Counted from the first letter of the stretch, positions 15,561-25,865 are shown. The stretch: DNA of 48,785 nucleotides from Pseudonocardia sp. (GCA_025869365.1 JAOZVV010000093.1:1-48785), one strand, 5' to 3'. Program-made: numbers and translations. Notes: generated by a model not told the origin, from the letters alone.

Positions 15561-17384
15561 ATGGCGCGGACCCCCTCCTCGAGCAGGTGGCCGGGCCGTG
15601 GCCGCAGGCGCTGGGTGACGGTCGACGGCGCGCCCTCGACGGACGCCCGGGCGCCGCTCACCGAGGTCCCGCCCCCGCAGGCCACCCGGGACCCGGCCGC
15701 CGAGGCCGGGCCCCCGCCGCAGCAGCCGCCGCGCTCCTCGCGGCCGATCGACCGGGAGCCGACGATCCACCGCCGCTACCCCTGGCACGACGACCCGGAC
15801 TACGACCCCGCCGAGTACCGCCGGGTCCAGCCCGCCACCCCCGGCCGGCCCCCCGGTGACACGCCCTCGGACGACCATCCGACGGACCGCGTGGAGACGT
15901 GGCGGACGAACCTGGGCCCGGACGACCCGCGGGCGGACGTCTCCTGGACCACGGCCGGGCCCCCGCCACTCGCGGCGGAGAGCCCGCAGCCCGATCCGGA
16001 GCCCGGACAGCCGTCGCGCAGCCGGGGCGAGCCCAGGATCCCGAGCAAGCTGACGGTCACCCGGGTCGCGGCCATGCGCAGCCGCCAGCTCGGCGGCCGG
16101 GTGGTGGACACCTTCCACCGCGCCGCGACGGCGGACGGCGCGGACCGCTCCGGCCTCACCGCGCTCACCTACGCCACGATGATGACCTACGCCGTGGATG
16201 CCGCGGTGGCGGTCGCGCTGGCCAACACCCTGTTCTTCGCGGCCGCGAGCGCCGAGAGCAAGACCAACGTCGCGCTCTACCTGGCGATCACCGCCGCCCC
16301 GTTCGCCGTCGTCGCGCCGGTGATCGGGCCGCTGCTGGACAAGCTGCAGCGGGGCCGCCGCGCGGCGCTGGCCGTGTCGTTCGGCGGACGCGCCGTGCTC
16401 GCCGTCGTGATGGCGCTGAACTACGACAACTGGGTCCTCTACCCGGCCGCGCTCGGCACGATGGTGCTGAGCAAGTCCTTCATGGTGCTCAAGGCCGCGG
16501 TCACCCCGCGCGTGCTGCCGGAACGGATCACCCTGGCCACCACGAACTCGCGGCTCACGACGTTCGGGCTGGCCGCGGGGGGTGTGTTCGGCGGGGTCGC
16601 GGCCGGTGTCGCGGCGATGTTCGGCTCGCCCGCGTCGCTCTACTACACAGCGGCGCTGTGCGCGGTCGGCATCTGGCTGTGCCTGCGGATCCCTCGCTGG
16701 GTGGAGAGCACGTCCGGCGAGATCCCGGCCCAGCTGCGCACCACGAGGCGGGCCAAGCGGCAGCCGATCGGCCGGTCCGTGCTGATCGCGCTGTGGGGCA
16801 ACAGCGCCGTCCGGGTGCTCACCGGGTTCCTGACCCTGTTCGTGGCGTTCGTCGTCAAGGAGCAGACGGCGTCGGACCCGAAGCAGCAGCTGTTCCTGAT
16901 CGGCATCATCGGCGCCGCGGCGGGCGTCGGCTCCTTCCTCGGCAACGGCGTCGGCTCCCGGGCGTCGTTCGGCCGCGCCGAGGTCGTGGTGCTGTGCTGC
17001 ATCGGCGCGGCGTGCGCGTCGGCGGTGGTCGCCGCGGTGTTCCCGGGCATCCTCACGGCCGCGATCGTCGGCCTCGTCGGGGCGACGTCGAGCGCGCTGG
17101 CCAAGGTCTGCCTCGACGCGGTGATCCAGCGGGACCTGCCCGAGGAGTCCCGCGCGTCGGCGTTCGGGCGCTCCGAGACGGTGCTGCAGATCGCCTGGGT
17201 GTTCGGCGGGGCGCTCGGCGTGCTGCTCCCGCACAGCACGTTCTGGATCGGGTTCTGCGTGGTGGCGTGCGTCGTCGGCGTCGTGGGGATCCAGACGTTC
17301 ATGCTGGTCAAGAACCGCACCCTCGTGCCCGGGCTCGGGGTGCGGGCGGCGCCGGCACCGGAGCCGTCCCGGGTCGCCGGCTGA
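15561..17384 (+). CDS. MFS transporter with long Pro-rich cytoplasmic N-terminus
   Basis: 607 residues. The first ~190 residues are hydrophilic and Pro/Arg/Asp-rich (PPPQQPPRSSRP, RRYPWHDDPDYDPAEYRR), followed by about twelve membrane helices beginning near GLTALTYATMMTYAVD. A MFS loop sequence GPLLDKLQRGRRAAL lies between helices 2 and 3. ATG 15561 is used; there is no other start near the annotated N-terminus. In mycobacteria the related gene Rv0876c sits beside a DUF2771 lipoprotein gene, as here. The substrate is unknown. The long N-terminal tail could interact with cytoplasmic partners (inference). Confidence 0.87.
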   Translation: MARTPSSSRWPGRGRRRWVTVDGAPSTDARAPLTEVPPPQATRDPAAEAGPPPQQPPRSSRPIDREPTIHRRYPWHDDPDYDPAEYRRVQPATPGRPPGDTPSDDHPTDRVETWRTNLGPDDPRADVSWTTAGPPPLAAESPQPDPEPGQPSRSRGEPRIPSKLTVTRVAAMRSRQLGGRVVDTFHRAATADGADRSGLTALTYATMMTYAVDAAVAVALANTLFFAAASAESKTNVALYLAITAAPFAVVAPVIGPLLDKLQRGRRAALAVSFGGRAVLAVVMALNYDNWVLYPAALGTMVLSKSFMVLKAAVTPRVLPERITLATTNSRLTTFGLAAGGVFGGVAAGVAAMFGSPASLYYTAALCAVGIWLCLRIPRWVESTSGEIPAQLRTTRRAKRQPIGRSVLIALWGNSAVRVLTGFLTLFVAFVVKEQTASDPKQQLFLIGIIGAAAGVGSFLGNGVGSRASFGRAEVVVLCCIGAACASAVVAAVFPGILTAAIVGLVGATSSALAKVCLDAVIQRDLPEESRASAFGRSETVLQIAWVFGGALGVLLPHSTFWIGFCVVACVVGVVGIQTFMLVKNRTLVPGLGVRAAPAPEPSRVAG

Positions 17385-17402
17385 CGTCCGTAGGCTGGTC
17401 GC

Positions 17403-17891
17403 GTGGCCCGCCGTCTGCTTCTCGCCCTCCTCGTCGCCCCCGCGGCCCTGCTCGCCGGATGCGGCGCGTCGGACAGCCCCGAGGTGACGTGGACCGTCGG
17501 GGACACCGAGCGCACCGTCGGCCCCACGCAGTTCTGCGACATCGAGATGAAGGACTGCGCGGACGACCAGGCCGCCCGGATCACGCTGCCGGTCCCGGCG
17601 GGCACCGGGGTACGCGTCGCCGTGCCCGAGGAGGTCTCCACCGCACCGTGGACGGTGGTGTTCTCCTACTCCGCCCCGGACGGCACCCGCACGGACGGCC
17701 GCAGCCCGCTGTTCACCCCGAACGCCCAGCGGGACTACACGCTGACCCTGCCGGACCCGGCGGACACGCTGATCACCGCGCAGGTCCAGCTCCTGGGCGC
17801 GGCGCCGGGCATCGACCCCGAGACCGGCGAGGTCTCCTTCCCCACGCGCGGCACCTGGGTCCTGGTCGCGGACGGCGCCGCCACCCCGTGA
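17403..17891 (+). CDS. DUF2771 family lipoprotein
   Basis: A 162-residue exported protein. The GTG start gives a short basic N-region, a hydrophobic stretch and the lipobox LLAGCG (Cys about residue 20). The mature domain carries TVGDTERTVGPTQFCDIEMK, VSTAPWTVVFSYSAPDG and TPNAQRDYTLTLPDPADTL. It begins 18 bp after the MFS transporter stop, so the two are probably one transcript, as in mycobacteria (Rv0875c/Rv0876c). Function unknown. Confidence 0.87.
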   Translation: MARRLLLALLVAPAALLAGCGASDSPEVTWTVGDTERTVGPTQFCDIEMKDCADDQAARITLPVPAGTGVRVAVPEEVSTAPWTVVFSYSAPDGTRTDGRSPLFTPNAQRDYTLTLPDPADTLITAQVQLLGAAPGIDPETGEVSFPTRGTWVLVADGAATP

Positions 17892-17932
17892 GCGGTCGAC
17901 CGCAGGCCTGAACATCTGTTAAGCACTGCGGT

Positions 17933-18268
17933 ATGTACAAGCTCTACGCGTTCTGGTCGGCCCCGAAGCCCGAGGACGCCGCGGCGTTCGAGGAGTACTA
18001 CGCCTCCGCCCACGTCCCCCGCGCCTCCGCCGTCCCGCACCTGTCCTCGATCGTCACGACGCTGACGTCCGACGGTCTGGAGGGCGGTGAGCCGGCGACC
18101 TACCGGGTGGCGGAGATGGTCTTCCCGGACAAGGCCGCCTACGAGGAGAGCACGAGGTCCGCCGAGTGGGCCGAGATGCGCACCTGCGCGGGGGACATCA
18201 TCGAGCGCTTCGGCGTGTCCCTCACCGTGGCCCTGGGCGAGGAGGTGACGGGCACGCCCACCGCCTGA
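17933..18268 (+). CDS. EthD-like dimeric alpha/beta-barrel protein
   Basis: A 111-residue ferredoxin-like protein resembling EthD: YKLYAFWSAPKPEDAAAFEE, YYASAHVPRASAVP, AEMVFPDKAAYEESTRSAEW. The family occurs with catabolic oxygenases and has no single established activity. It lies 41 bp downstream of the DUF2771 gene and converges with the cold-shock gene across a strong hairpin. The start is ATG 17933, with only a weak ribosome site. Confidence 0.82.
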   Translation: MYKLYAFWSAPKPEDAAAFEEYYASAHVPRASAVPHLSSIVTTLTSDGLEGGEPATYRVAEMVFPDKAAYEESTRSAEWAEMRTCAGDIIERFGVSLTVALGEEVTGTPTA

Positions 18269-18279
18269 GGCCGGTCGGT

Positions 18280-18305
18280 CCTCGACGGCCCCCGCGCCGT
18301 CGAGG
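18280..18305. terminator. Bidirectional hairpin terminator
   Basis: Perfect 10-base arms CCTCGACGGC and GCCGTCGAGG with a 6-nt loop lie between the converging EthD-like and cold-shock genes. Partial copies of GCGCCGTCGAG follow the hairpin. Confidence 0.75.
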
Positions 18306-18325
18306 TGCCCGCGCCGTCGAGATCC

Positions 18326-18712
18326 TCAGCCGTCGAGGTCCCGGGCCACCGCCCGGACGACCTCGGCGGCCAGCTTGGACGTCTTGCGGTCCGGGTAGCG
18401 GCCACGGCGCAGGTCCGGCTGCACCCGCGAGTCCAGCAGCTTGATCATGTCCTCGATCAGGCCGTGCAGCTCCTCCGCCGGACGGCGCCTGGCCTCGACG
18501 ACGGACGGCGGCGCCTCCACCAGGCGCACGGAGAGCGCCTGCGGGCCGCGCCGGCCCTCGGCCATGCCGAACTCGACCTTCTGGCCCGCCTTCAGCGCCT
18601 CGACCCCGGCCGGGAGCGAGGCCTTGCGGACGTAGACGTCCTCGCCACCGTCCTGGGCGAGGAACCCGAAGCCCTTCTCGGCGTCGTACCACTTGACCCT
18701 GCCGGTCGGCAC
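18326..18712 (-). CDS. Cold-shock domain protein with C-terminal extension (CspB-like)
   Basis: 128 residues. The cold-shock fold occupies residues 1-70 with RNP1 KGFGFLAQ and RNP2-like DVYVRKASL after [15 protein letters not shown]-terminal extension of about 60 residues ([20 protein letters not shown]) is characteristic of the longer actinobacterial CspB type (mycobacterial Rv0871) rather than 67-residue CspA. The start is GTG 18712, chosen because it places the cold-shock motif at the N-terminus; longer frames upstream add no conserved sequence. It probably binds single-stranded RNA. Confidence 0.92.
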   Translation of the reverse strand: MPTGRVKWYDAEKGFGFLAQDGGEDVYVRKASLPAGVEALKAGQKVEFGMAEGRRGPQALSVRLVEAPPSVVEARRRPAEELHGLIEDMIKLLDSRVQPDLRRGRYPDRKTSKLAAEVVRAVARDLDG

Positions 18713-18788
18713 CTGCTTCTCACCCGTTCCTCGATCGAACCGCGCATCCGTGCACAACGCGCACGACAAACGCGCCCCGAGACTCCGG

Positions 18789-18818
18789 TCGGCGAGCACC
18801 AACGGCTGGGCTCGCCGA
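18789..18818. terminator. Stem-loop between the acyl-CoA synthetase and cold-shock genes
   Basis: Nine-base arms TCGGCGAGC and GCTCGCCGA enclose a 12-nt loop. It lies after the acyl-CoA synthetase stop and about 77 bp upstream of the cold-shock gene. It could terminate the former or be part of the leader of the latter. Confidence 0.4.
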
Positions 18819-18900
18819 GCGACACCGGGACGCGCTCGCCCCCAGGGTAGTCGCGTGGAGCCGGGCGCGCACCGGCGTTCGGCCCCAAAGACGCCGACCT

Positions 18901-20556
18901 TCAGGCGTTCCTGACCGCCGCCGCCTCGCCGAGGTCGAGCAGCCCCACGGACTTCTCCCGCATCTCGACCTTGCGGACCTTGCCGGTCACCGTCATCGGG
19001 AACTCGTCCACGACGAGGACGTAGCGCGGGATCTTGTAGTGCGCGAGCTTGCCCGTGGCGAACTCCCGCACCGAGGCCGCGGTCATCTCCGGGGCGCCCT
19101 CGCGGACCTTGACCCAGGCGCAGAGCTCCTCGCCGTACTTGATGTCCGGGACCCCGATGACCTGCGCGTCGACGATGTCCGGGTGGGTGTAGAGGAACTC
19201 CTCGATCTCGCGCGGGTACACGTTCTCCCCGCCGCGGATGACCATGTCCTTGATCCGGCCGGTGATGTTCACGTACCCCTCGGAGTCCATGACGCCCAGG
19301 TCACCGGTGTGCATCCAGCGCGCGGCATCGATGGACTCGGCCGTCTTCTCCGGCTCGTTCCAGTAGCCGAGCATCACCGAGTAGCCCCGCGTGCACAGCT
19401 CGCCCGGCTCGCCGCGCGGGACGGTCAGCCCGGTGTCCGGGTCCACGATCTTGATCTCCAGGTGCGGGTGCACCCGGCCGACGGTGGAGACCCGCAGCTC
19501 CAGGGAGTCCTCGCGGCGGGTCTGCATGGACACCGGGGAGGTCTCCGTCATGCCGTAGCAGATGGTCACCTCCTCCATGCCCATCCGGGACACGACCTGC
19601 TTCATCACCTCGACCGGGCACGGCGAGCCCGCCATGATCCCGGTCCGCAGGCTCGAGAGGTCGTAGCTCTCGAAATCCGGGTGGTTCAGCTCGGCGATGA
19701 ACATCGTCGGCACCCCGTAGAGCGAGGTGCACCGCTCCGCGGCGACGGTGTCCAGGGTCGCCTTCGGGTCGAACCCCTGCGCCGGGATGACCATGGTGGA
19801 GCCGTTGGAGGTGCACGCGAGGTTGCCCATGACCATGCCGAAGCAGTGGTAGAAGGGCACCGGGATGCAGACCCGGTCCTCGGGGGTGTAGCCGGAGATC
19901 CGGCCCACGAAGTAGCCGTTGTTGAGGATGTTGTGGTGGCTCAGGGTGGCGCCCTTGGGGAACCCCGTGGTGCCGGAGGTGTACTGGATGTTGATCGGCT
20001 CGTCCGGGGACAGCGCCGCCTGCCGCTCCGCCAGCACCGCGGCGTCGCCGCCGCGGCCGGTCTCGAGCAGCGCATCCCACTCCGGGGAACCGATCAGCAC
20101 GACGGAGCGCAGGTCCGGGCAGCCGCCCCGGATCTCCTCGATCATCCCCGCGTAGTCCGAGGTCTTGAACGCCCGTGCGGAGACGAGCACCGAGATGCCG
20201 GCCTGCTTGAGGACGTACTCCAGCTCGTGGGTCCGGTAGCTGGGGTTGATGTTGACCAGGATCACGCCGATCTTCGCCGTCGCGTACTGGGTCAGCGTCC
20301 ACTCGGCCATGTTCGGCGCCCAGATCCCGATCCGGTCGCCCTTCTCGACACCGGCGTCGAGCAGGCCCAGGGCGAGGGCGTCGACATCGGCCTTGAGCTC
20401 GCCGTAGGTCCATCGACGCCCGGTGGGCACCTCGACGAGCGCCTCCTGCCGCGGGTCCGCCGCGACGGTTCGGTCGAAGTTGTCCCCGATGGTGTCGCCG
20501 AGCAGCGGCACGTCCGAGATGCCGGAGGCGTAGGAGGGAAGAGCGGGCGAGGTCAC
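18901..20556 (-). CDS. AMP-binding acyl-CoA synthetase (fatty-acyl-CoA ligase type)
   Basis: About 551 residues of the ANL superfamily. It activates a carboxylate with ATP and couples it to CoA. Motifs in order: [18 protein letters not shown] (P-loop), [29 protein letters not shown] (A5), [16 protein letters not shown] (A7), [20 protein letters not shown] (A8) and [13 protein letters not shown] (A10 Lys). The preferred start is GTG 20556, with GAGGAG upstream; ATG 20607 would add 17 residues. The sequence resembles medium/long-chain acyl-CoA ligases (FadD35-like). It is divergent from serS. The chain-length preference cannot be read. Confidence 0.92.
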   Translation of the reverse strand: MTSPALPSYASGISDVPLLGDTIGDNFDRTVAADPRQEALVEVPTGRRWTYGELKADVDALALGLLDAGVEKGDRIGIWAPNMAEWTLTQYATAKIGVILVNINPSYRTHELEYVLKQAGISVLVSARAFKTSDYAGMIEEIRGGCPDLRSVVLIGSPEWDALLETGRGGDAAVLAERQAALSPDEPINIQYTSGTTGFPKGATLSHHNILNNGYFVGRISGYTPEDRVCIPVPFYHCFGMVMGNLACTSNGSTMVIPAQGFDPKATLDTVAAERCTSLYGVPTMFIAELNHPDFESYDLSSLRTGIMAGSPCPVEVMKQVVSRMGMEEVTICYGMTETSPVSMQTRREDSLELRVSTVGRVHPHLEIKIVDPDTGLTVPRGEPGELCTRGYSVMLGYWNEPEKTAESIDAARWMHTGDLGVMDSEGYVNITGRIKDMVIRGGENVYPREIEEFLYTHPDIVDAQVIGVPDIKYGEELCAWVKVREGAPEMTAASVREFATGKLAHYKIPRYVLVVDEFPMTVTGKVRKVEMREKSVGLLDLGEAAAVRNA

Positions 20557-20692
20557 GACGGTGGGCTCCTCGGTCGGCGGGCACGCGCGCGGCGTGATCG
20601 TCGCCATACTGCGACGCCGCGCCGCGTGACGCCACCCTCCTGACGGGGAGTGCTCCGGAAATGGACAGGCGCGGTGGCGATACCCTCGACGG

Positions 20693-21958
20693 ATGCACGA
20701 CCCCCGCGTCCTGCTGGACCCCGCGACCGACGCGGTGCGCAAACTCGCGCGCCGCGGCTTCCACCTCGACACCGCCGCGCTCGAGAAGCTGCTGTGCGGG
20801 CGCAACGCCGCCATCCAGCGCGGCGACGAGTCCCGGGCGGAGTCCAAGCGGCTGGCCTCGGCGGTGAAGGGTGCCTCCCCCGAGGAGCGTCCGGCCCTGG
20901 TCGAGAAGGCCCGGGAGATGAAGGCGACGATCACGCTCGCGGACGAGGAGCAGAAGGTCCTCGACGCCGAGCTGCAGGAGCTGCTCCTCGGCATCCCGAA
21001 CCTGCCGTCGGACGAGCTGCCGGACGGCACGAGCGATGCGGACGCGGAGCAGGTCCGCACGTGGGGCGAGCCGCAGCACTTCGACTTCACCCCGCTGGAC
21101 CACGTGGACCTCGGCGAGAGGCTCGGGATCCTGGACCTGCCGCGGGCCACCAAGCTCTCGGGCCCGCGGTTCGCGGTGCTCAAGGGCAAGGGCGCCGCCC
21201 TGGAGCGCGCCCTGGCGCGGTTCTTCCTGGACGTGCACACCACCCGGCACGGCTACACCGAGTGGTCGGTCCCCGCGCTGGTCACCCGGGCCACGATGAC
21301 CGGGACGGGGCAGCTGCCGAAGTTCGAGCAGGACCTGTTCCGCACCGAGGTGGCGGACCGGGAGCTGTTCCTGATCCCCACCGCCGAGGTCCCGCTCACC
21401 AACCTGCACGCGAAGGAGACCCTCGCCGTCGAGGAGCTCCCGCTGGCCTACACCGCGCAGACGCCGTGCTTCCGCTCGGAGGCCGGCTCGTACGGCCGGG
21501 ACACCCGCGGGCTGATCCGGGTGCACGAGTTCTCGAAGGTCGAGCTGGTCCGGATCGTGGAGCCGGCCACCGCCCGCGCCGAGCTGGACATCCTGGTCGG
21601 GCAGGCCGAGGCCGTCATGCAGGAGCTCGGGCTGGCCTACCGCGTGGTCAAGCTGGCCGCCGGGGACGTCGGCTTCTCGGCCGAGACCACGTTCGACATC
21701 GAGGTGTGGCTGCCGAGCCAGAACACCTTCCGCGAGATCTCCTCCTGCTCGAGCTTCGGCACGTTCCAGGCCCGGCGCGCGAGCATCCGCACCAAGGCCA
21801 AGGACGGCACCCGGGGCTTCGCCGCCACGCTGAACGGCTCGGGTCTGCCCGTCGGCCGCACCCTCGTCGCGATCCTGGAGCAGAACCAGCAGCCGGACGG
21901 CTCGGTGCGGATCCCGGAGGCCCTGGTCCCGTACACGGGCTTCGCGGAACTGCGCTGA
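20693..21958 (+). CDS. serS: Seryl-tRNA synthetase
   Basis: A 421-residue class II synthetase that charges tRNA-Ser. The N-terminal coiled-coil arm (about residues 1-105) contains [13 protein letters not shown] and LEKAREMK-like heptads. The catalytic domain shows motif 2 ([20 protein letters not shown]) and motif 3 ([18 protein letters not shown]), plus the serine-binding region [12 protein letters not shown] and [15 protein letters not shown]. Length is normal. ATG 20693 gives the usual [13 protein letters not shown] start. A near-perfect 30-bp palindrome follows the stop. Confidence 0.98.
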   Translation: MHDPRVLLDPATDAVRKLARRGFHLDTAALEKLLCGRNAAIQRGDESRAESKRLASAVKGASPEERPALVEKAREMKATITLADEEQKVLDAELQELLLGIPNLPSDELPDGTSDADAEQVRTWGEPQHFDFTPLDHVDLGERLGILDLPRATKLSGPRFAVLKGKGAALERALARFFLDVHTTRHGYTEWSVPALVTRATMTGTGQLPKFEQDLFRTEVADRELFLIPTAEVPLTNLHAKETLAVEELPLAYTAQTPCFRSEAGSYGRDTRGLIRVHEFSKVELVRIVEPATARAELDILVGQAEAVMQELGLAYRVVKLAAGDVGFSAETTFDIEVWLPSQNTFREISSCSSFGTFQARRASIRTKAKDGTRGFAATLNGSGLPVGRTLVAILEQNQQPDGSVRIPEALVPYTGFAELR

Positions 21959-21993
21959 CGCCCGCGGTCCCGGTCCCGCGCGCGCCCTCCGGC

Positions 21994-22023
21994 GCCACGC
22001 GCGCCGTCGACGGCCCGCGTGGC
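21994..22023. terminator. Palindromic terminator between serS and the subtilase gene
   Basis: A 30-bp palindrome with arms GCCACGCG and CGCGTGGC around the symmetric core GCCGTCGACGGC, broken by a single C/C mismatch pair. It lies between two convergent stops and could act in both directions. Confidence 0.6.
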
Positions 22024-22078
22024 ACCGCACCGCGCGCGCGGCGGCACCGTTCCGCTCCGCGGGTGGTCCTGGGGCTGG

Positions 22079-23332
22079 TCACAGGCCGCCGGTGTTCAGG
22101 AGGAGGTTCGGCGTCCCGCCCGTCTCCCCGCCCGCCACGACGCCCGGGGTGGCGTGGTCGAGGATCCACTTCTTGACCGTCGGGCTCGGCGCGTCGCCGT
22201 AGGTCTGCTTGTAGAGCGCCCCGACCCCCGCCGCGAACGGTGCCGCCATCGACGTGCCCGTGTAGGAGGCCGTCTGGCCGTTCGGCGTGGTCGAGATGAT
22301 CCGGGTGCCCGGGGCGTAGAGGCCCACGCAGGGACCGGTGCTCGACGTCGTGGCGCGCCGGTCGTCGATCGTCGAGTTGGCGACCACCAGCACGCCGGGG
22401 GCGGCGCGCGGGGCCACCTGGCAGTCGTCGGCACCGGAGTTGCCCGCCGAGGAGGCCACGAACACCCCTGAGTCCACCAGCTTCGTGACGGCCGAGAGCA
22501 GCGTGTCCGACGGCCCGTAGCTCCAGGACATCACGGCGACCGCCGGCCCGCCCGCATGGTTGCCCAGCACCCAGTCGATCCCCGCGAGCAGCGAGGACAG
22601 CGTGCCGGAGCCCTGGCAGTCGAGCACCTTCACCGAGCGGATCTGCGCGTCCTTCGCCACCCCGTAGTCCTTCGACGCGGCGATGCCCGCGACCACCGTG
22701 CCGTGCCCGTCGCAGTCCTGCGGGTCGTCGTCGATGGTGTTGGTGCCGATCTGCGCGCGGCCGCCGAACTCCGGGTGCGTCACGTCGACCCCGGTGTCGA
22801 GCACGTAGACGGTGACGCCGGCGCCCGTCGCCTTCGTCGTGTACTTGCGGTCCAGGGGGAGGTCCCGCTGGTCGATGCGGTCCAGGCCCCAGTTGGCCGG
22901 ATCGTCCTGCGTCGCCTCGGTGGTGGGCGGCCGGGGTTCGAGCGGGTCGATCCGCCGGTCCTGCTCGAAGCCGAGGATGCCCGGGCGGCTGCGGAGCTTC
23001 GCGAGCTGCAGCGGCGTCAACGGGGCGGCGAACCCGGTGAAGGCACTCCGGTAGCTCCGGGTCACCTGTGCCCCGACGGCCTGGGCCGCGGCCAGCGCCT
23101 CCCCCGCGTCCCGGGCGAGCACCACGTAGTCCGACGAGATCCCGGGCACCTGCGGGGCGGCCACCGGGAAGCCCCCCACCGGGGCAGCGGCGGCAGCGGC
23201 GGCGGGGGTGGCGGGGGTGCCGACCGCGGCCGGGGCGTCCGGCTCGGACGCGGTCGCGGTCCCGGACAGCACGAGGGCCGCGATCACCTGGACCGCGAGC
23301 ACCCCGAGGGCGGTCCGCTTCAGCCTTGTCAC
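22079..23332 (-). CDS. Secreted subtilisin-like serine protease (S8) with inhibitor I9 propeptide
   Basis: About 417 residues. A Sec-type signal (LKRTALGVLAVQVIAALVL) is followed by an Ala/Pro linker and an I9 propeptide (DYVVLARDAGEALAAAQAVG to GILGFEQDRRI). The catalytic triad is visible: Asp in VYVLDTGVDVTHPEF, His in DCDGHGTVVAG and Ser in YTGTSMAAPFAAG. The oxyanion-hole Asn lies in ASSAGNSGADDC. The C-terminus ends soon after the protease domain. GTG 23332 gives a normal signal sequence; an in-frame GTG at 23374 adds 14 residues. It is convergent with serS. An extracellular general protease is likely. Confidence 0.92.
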   Translation of the reverse strand: MTRLKRTALGVLAVQVIAALVLSGTATASEPDAPAAVGTPATPAAAAAAAPVGGFPVAAPQVPGISSDYVVLARDAGEALAAAQAVGAQVTRSYRSAFTGFAAPLTPLQLAKLRSRPGILGFEQDRRIDPLEPRPPTTEATQDDPANWGLDRIDQRDLPLDRKYTTKATGAGVTVYVLDTGVDVTHPEFGGRAQIGTNTIDDDPQDCDGHGTVVAGIAASKDYGVAKDAQIRSVKVLDCQGSGTLSSLLAGIDWVLGNHAGGPAVAVMSWSYGPSDTLLSAVTKLVDSGVFVASSAGNSGADDCQVAPRAAPGVLVVANSTIDDRRATTSSTGPCVGLYAPGTRIISTTPNGQTASYTGTSMAAPFAAGVGALYKQTYGDAPSPTVKKWILDHATPGVVAGGETGGTPNLLLNTGGL

Positions 23333-23459
23333 AGTCCGCGACGTTACGGGTGAGCACCCGGGAGAAACAGGCACACGATCGTGACTGGAGCGACCCTTGT
23401 GACGGATGCGGTCACCATCCGCCGACGATCTCCGGGGGCCTCGCCACGCAGAGCGACCC

Positions 23460-24563
23460 TCAGACGGGCACCGCGTGGATCTCGACCTCCGTCGCCTTCA
23501 CGGAGAACCACAGGTCGGAACCCGGTTCGACGCCCAGGTCCGCCACCGCCGCCGGGGTCACATCCGCCGCGAGGCCGTCCACCCAGTCGGGACCACCCGT
23601 CCGGGGGGCGGCCCGGAGCCGGACGACGTCCCCCCGCGGCTCGATCGCGGCCAGCCGCACCGCGACGACGTTGCGCGGGCTGCCGTGCGGCTCGTCCGCG
23701 AACACCGAGACGGCCGACGGCGGGAACACCGCGACGGCATCGTCCCCCGCCGCGATCTCACCGCTCGCGCGCCCGGAGACCAGCGCCCCGTCGGACGTCC
23801 GCAGGCCGTCGCCCTCGCGCACCCCGGGCACCAGGTCCAGCCCCGCGATCCGCGCGGTGAAGGCGCTGCGCGGGCGGCCCAGGACCTCCCGGGTGGGCCC
23901 GCGCTCGACGACACGGCCCGCGGTCAGCACGACCACCCGGTCCGCGAGCACCAGGGCGTCCAGGGCGGAGTGGGTGACGAGCACCGCGGTCTGCTTCCCG
24001 TCCCGGATCATCCGGCGCAGGAGCGAGCGCATCGCCGGCGCGGCGTCGACGTCCAGGGCCGCGAGGGGCTCGTCGAGCAGCAGGAGGCCCGGGCCCGGCG
24101 CGATCGCCCGGGCCAGCGCGACCCGTTGCTGCTGGCCACCGGACATCTGGGCGGGCTTGCGGTCCGCGAGCGTCTCGGACGCCCCGTTGGGCAGGACGTC
24201 GGCGAGCAGGGCCCGTGCCCGCGCCTCGGCCTCGCGCCTCGGCACGCCCTGCGCGCGCGGGCCGAACGCCACGTTCCCGACGGCGGTGAGGTGCGGGAAC
24301 AGCAGCGCCTGCTGGGCGAGCAGACCGACCCCGCGCCGATGCGCCGGCACGAACACCCCGCCCTCGACGTCCGTGACGACCCGGTCCGCGACCCTCACGA
24401 CCCCGGAGTCCGGGCGGAGCAGCCCGGACAGCACCCCGAGCAGCGTCGACTTCCCGGCGCCGTTGGGGCCGAGCACCGCCAGGACCTCACCGGCCTCGGC
24501 GGAGAGGTCGACGTCGATCGAGAAGGCGGGCCGGTCCAGCCGGAACCGGGCGGCGAGGCTCAC
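23460..24563 (-). CDS. modC: Molybdate ABC transporter ATP-binding protein ModC with TOBE domain
   Basis: 367 residues. The ABC domain shows Walker A ([10 protein letters not shown]), the signature [15 protein letters not shown] and Walker B ([12 protein letters not shown]), plus the H-loop [15 protein letters not shown]. The C-terminal region (about 285-367) is a TOBE/Mop-like domain ([35 protein letters not shown]), characteristic of ModC and related anion importers. GTG 24563 overlaps the modB stop as GTGA. Tungstate or another oxyanion cannot be excluded, but the adjacent HTH-TOBE regulator and nearby moaA support molybdate. Confidence 0.9.
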   Translation of the reverse strand: MSLAARFRLDRPAFSIDVDLSAEAGEVLAVLGPNGAGKSTLLGVLSGLLRPDSGVVRVADRVVTDVEGGVFVPAHRRGVGLLAQQALLFPHLTAVGNVAFGPRAQGVPRREAEARARALLADVLPNGASETLADRKPAQMSGGQQQRVALARAIAPGPGLLLLDEPLAALDVDAAPAMRSLLRRMIRDGKQTAVLVTHSALDALVLADRVVVLTAGRVVERGPTREVLGRPRSAFTARIAGLDLVPGVREGDGLRTSDGALVSGRASGEIAAGDDAVAVFPPSAVSVFADEPHGSPRNVVAVRLAAIEPRGDVVRLRAAPRTGGPDWVDGLAADVTPAAVADLGVEPGSDLWFSVKATEVEIHAVPV

Positions 24564-25405
24564 AGCAGGCCCTCGGTCCCGCGGGGGCGGCCCAGCACGA
24601 TCACGATCATCGCGACGACCACGAGCAGCAGCGACAGCGCGACGGCGCCCGCGACGTCCGTCTCCCGCTCCAGGTAGACGAGCAGCGGCAGCGTCCGCGT
24701 CGTGCCCTGCAGGCTGCCCGCGAAGGCGATCGTGGCGCCGAACTCGCCCATGCAGCGCGCGAACGCGAGCACCGAGCCGGAGGCGAGCCCGGGCAGCACC
24801 AGCGGCACCGTCACCCGGCGGAAGGCGAGTCCCGGCGAGGCCCCCAGGGTGGCCGCGACGGCCTCGTAGCGGCGGCCGGCGGTCCGCAGCGCCCCCTCGA
24901 GGGAGACGACGAGGAACGGCAGCGCCACGAACGTCTGGGCCAGGACGACGGCCGCGGTGGTGAACGGGACGGTGATCCCGAAGGCCAGGTCGAGCCCGCG
25001 GCCGACCAGCCCGGTCCGCCCGACCAGGAACAGCAGCGCGAGCCCGCCGACCACGGGGGGCAGCACGAGCGGGAGCAGGACCACCGACCGCAGCGTGCGC
25101 AGCCCCCGCATCCGGCCGCGGGCCAGGATCACCGCCAGCGGCCCGCCCAGCAGGATGCACAGCAGCGTCGAGATCGCGGCGGTGATCAGCGAGAGCCGCA
25201 GCGCGTCCAGGGCCGCGTCGCTCAGCAGCAGCTCCGGCATCCGCGGCCAGTCCGCCTTGAGCAGCAGGCCCAGCACCGGCAGCGCGATCAGCGCGAACGC
25301 GAACGCGGCAGGGACCCAGAGCCAGCGCGGGAAGCCGACGGCGGCGTCGTGCCGGCTGTCGACGGAGCGGGCCGGGCGGCGGGTGCGCGGGGCGTGGGTG
25401 GTCAT
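24560..25405 (-). CDS. modB: Molybdate ABC transporter permease ModB
   Basis: 281 residues with about six membrane helices ([20 protein letters not shown] at the start). The cytoplasmic EAA loop is [20 protein letters not shown]. The segments [17 protein letters not shown] and [19 protein letters not shown] are typical of ModB/CysT-type permeases. ATG 25405 lies 11 bp after the HTH-TOBE regulator stop. No periplasmic binding protein gene (modA) is present between regulator and permease or elsewhere in the window. A longer upstream open frame overlaps the regulator and is rejected. Confidence 0.9.
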   Translation of the reverse strand: MTTHAPRTRRPARSVDSRHDAAVGFPRWLWVPAAFAFALIALPVLGLLLKADWPRMPELLLSDAALDALRLSLITAAISTLLCILLGGPLAVILARGRMRGLRTLRSVVLLPLVLPPVVGGLALLFLVGRTGLVGRGLDLAFGITVPFTTAAVVLAQTFVALPFLVVSLEGALRTAGRRYEAVAATLGASPGLAFRRVTVPLVLPGLASGSVLAFARCMGEFGATIAFAGSLQGTTRTLPLLVYLERETDVAGAVALSLLLVVVAMIVIVLGRPRGTEGLL

Positions 25406-25416
25406 GGGAGCGGGCG

Positions 25417-25821
25417 TCAGGAGCTTCCGCCGGGGATCTCGACCACCACGTTCGTCGACTTGATGACGGCGACGGCGAGCGATCCCGGTTCGAGCCCCAG
25501 GTCCCGGACGGCCTCGCTGCTCATCAGCGACACCACCCGGTGCGGCCCGCACTGCATCTCGACCTGTGCCATCACCTTGTCCGTGATCACCGAGGTCACC
25601 AGCCCGACCAGGCGGTTGCGGGCGGAGCGCTGCACCCCGGACGGGTCCGGTGGCGCGTGGGCGTTGTCCCGGGCGAACTCGGCGAGCGCGGCGCCGTCGA
25701 TCACCTTCCGGTTCGACGCGTCGGGCTGCACGGGGAGCGTCCCGGCATCGACCCAGCGACGGACGGTGTCGTCACTGACTCCGAGCAACCGGGCGGCTTC
25801 GGCGATCCTGAACTGCGGCAC
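25417..25821 (-). CDS. HTH-TOBE molybdenum-responsive regulator / molbindin
   Basis: 134 residues. The N-terminal MerR/excisionase-like helix-turn-helix (about 3-50) reads [20 protein letters not shown]. The C-terminal TOBE/Mop domain (about 68-130) has [20 protein letters not shown] and [18 protein letters not shown] with [14 protein letters not shown]. Mop folds bind molybdate or tungstate oxyanions. The gene immediately precedes modB and modC, so it probably senses molybdate and controls the operon. It is divergent from the acyl-CoA dehydrogenase, with an inverted repeat GTGAC-N8-GTCAC in the gap. Confidence 0.9.
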   Translation of the reverse strand: MPQFRIAEAARLLGVSDDTVRRWVDAGTLPVQPDASNRKVIDGAALAEFARDNAHAPPDPSGVQRSARNRLVGLVTSVITDKVMAQVEMQCGPHRVVSLMSSEAVRDLGLEPGSLAVAVIKSTNVVVEIPGGSS

Positions 25822-25847
25822 GCGGCGGATCCTATGTCCGCGGATGA

Positions 25848-25865
25848 GTGACTGTCATACGTCAC
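25848..25865. promoter_or_regulatory. Inverted repeat upstream of the HTH-TOBE regulator
   Basis: GTGAC and GTCAC arms separated by 8 bp, in the divergent gap between the regulator and the acyl-CoA dehydrogenase gene. It may be the regulator's own operator; the symmetry is short. Confidence 0.35.

Noticed and set aside
21959..22078. tRNA gene after serS
   Set aside because: Only a GC-rich palindrome is present; no cloverleaf, T-loop GTTCRANNC or acceptor pairing could be found.
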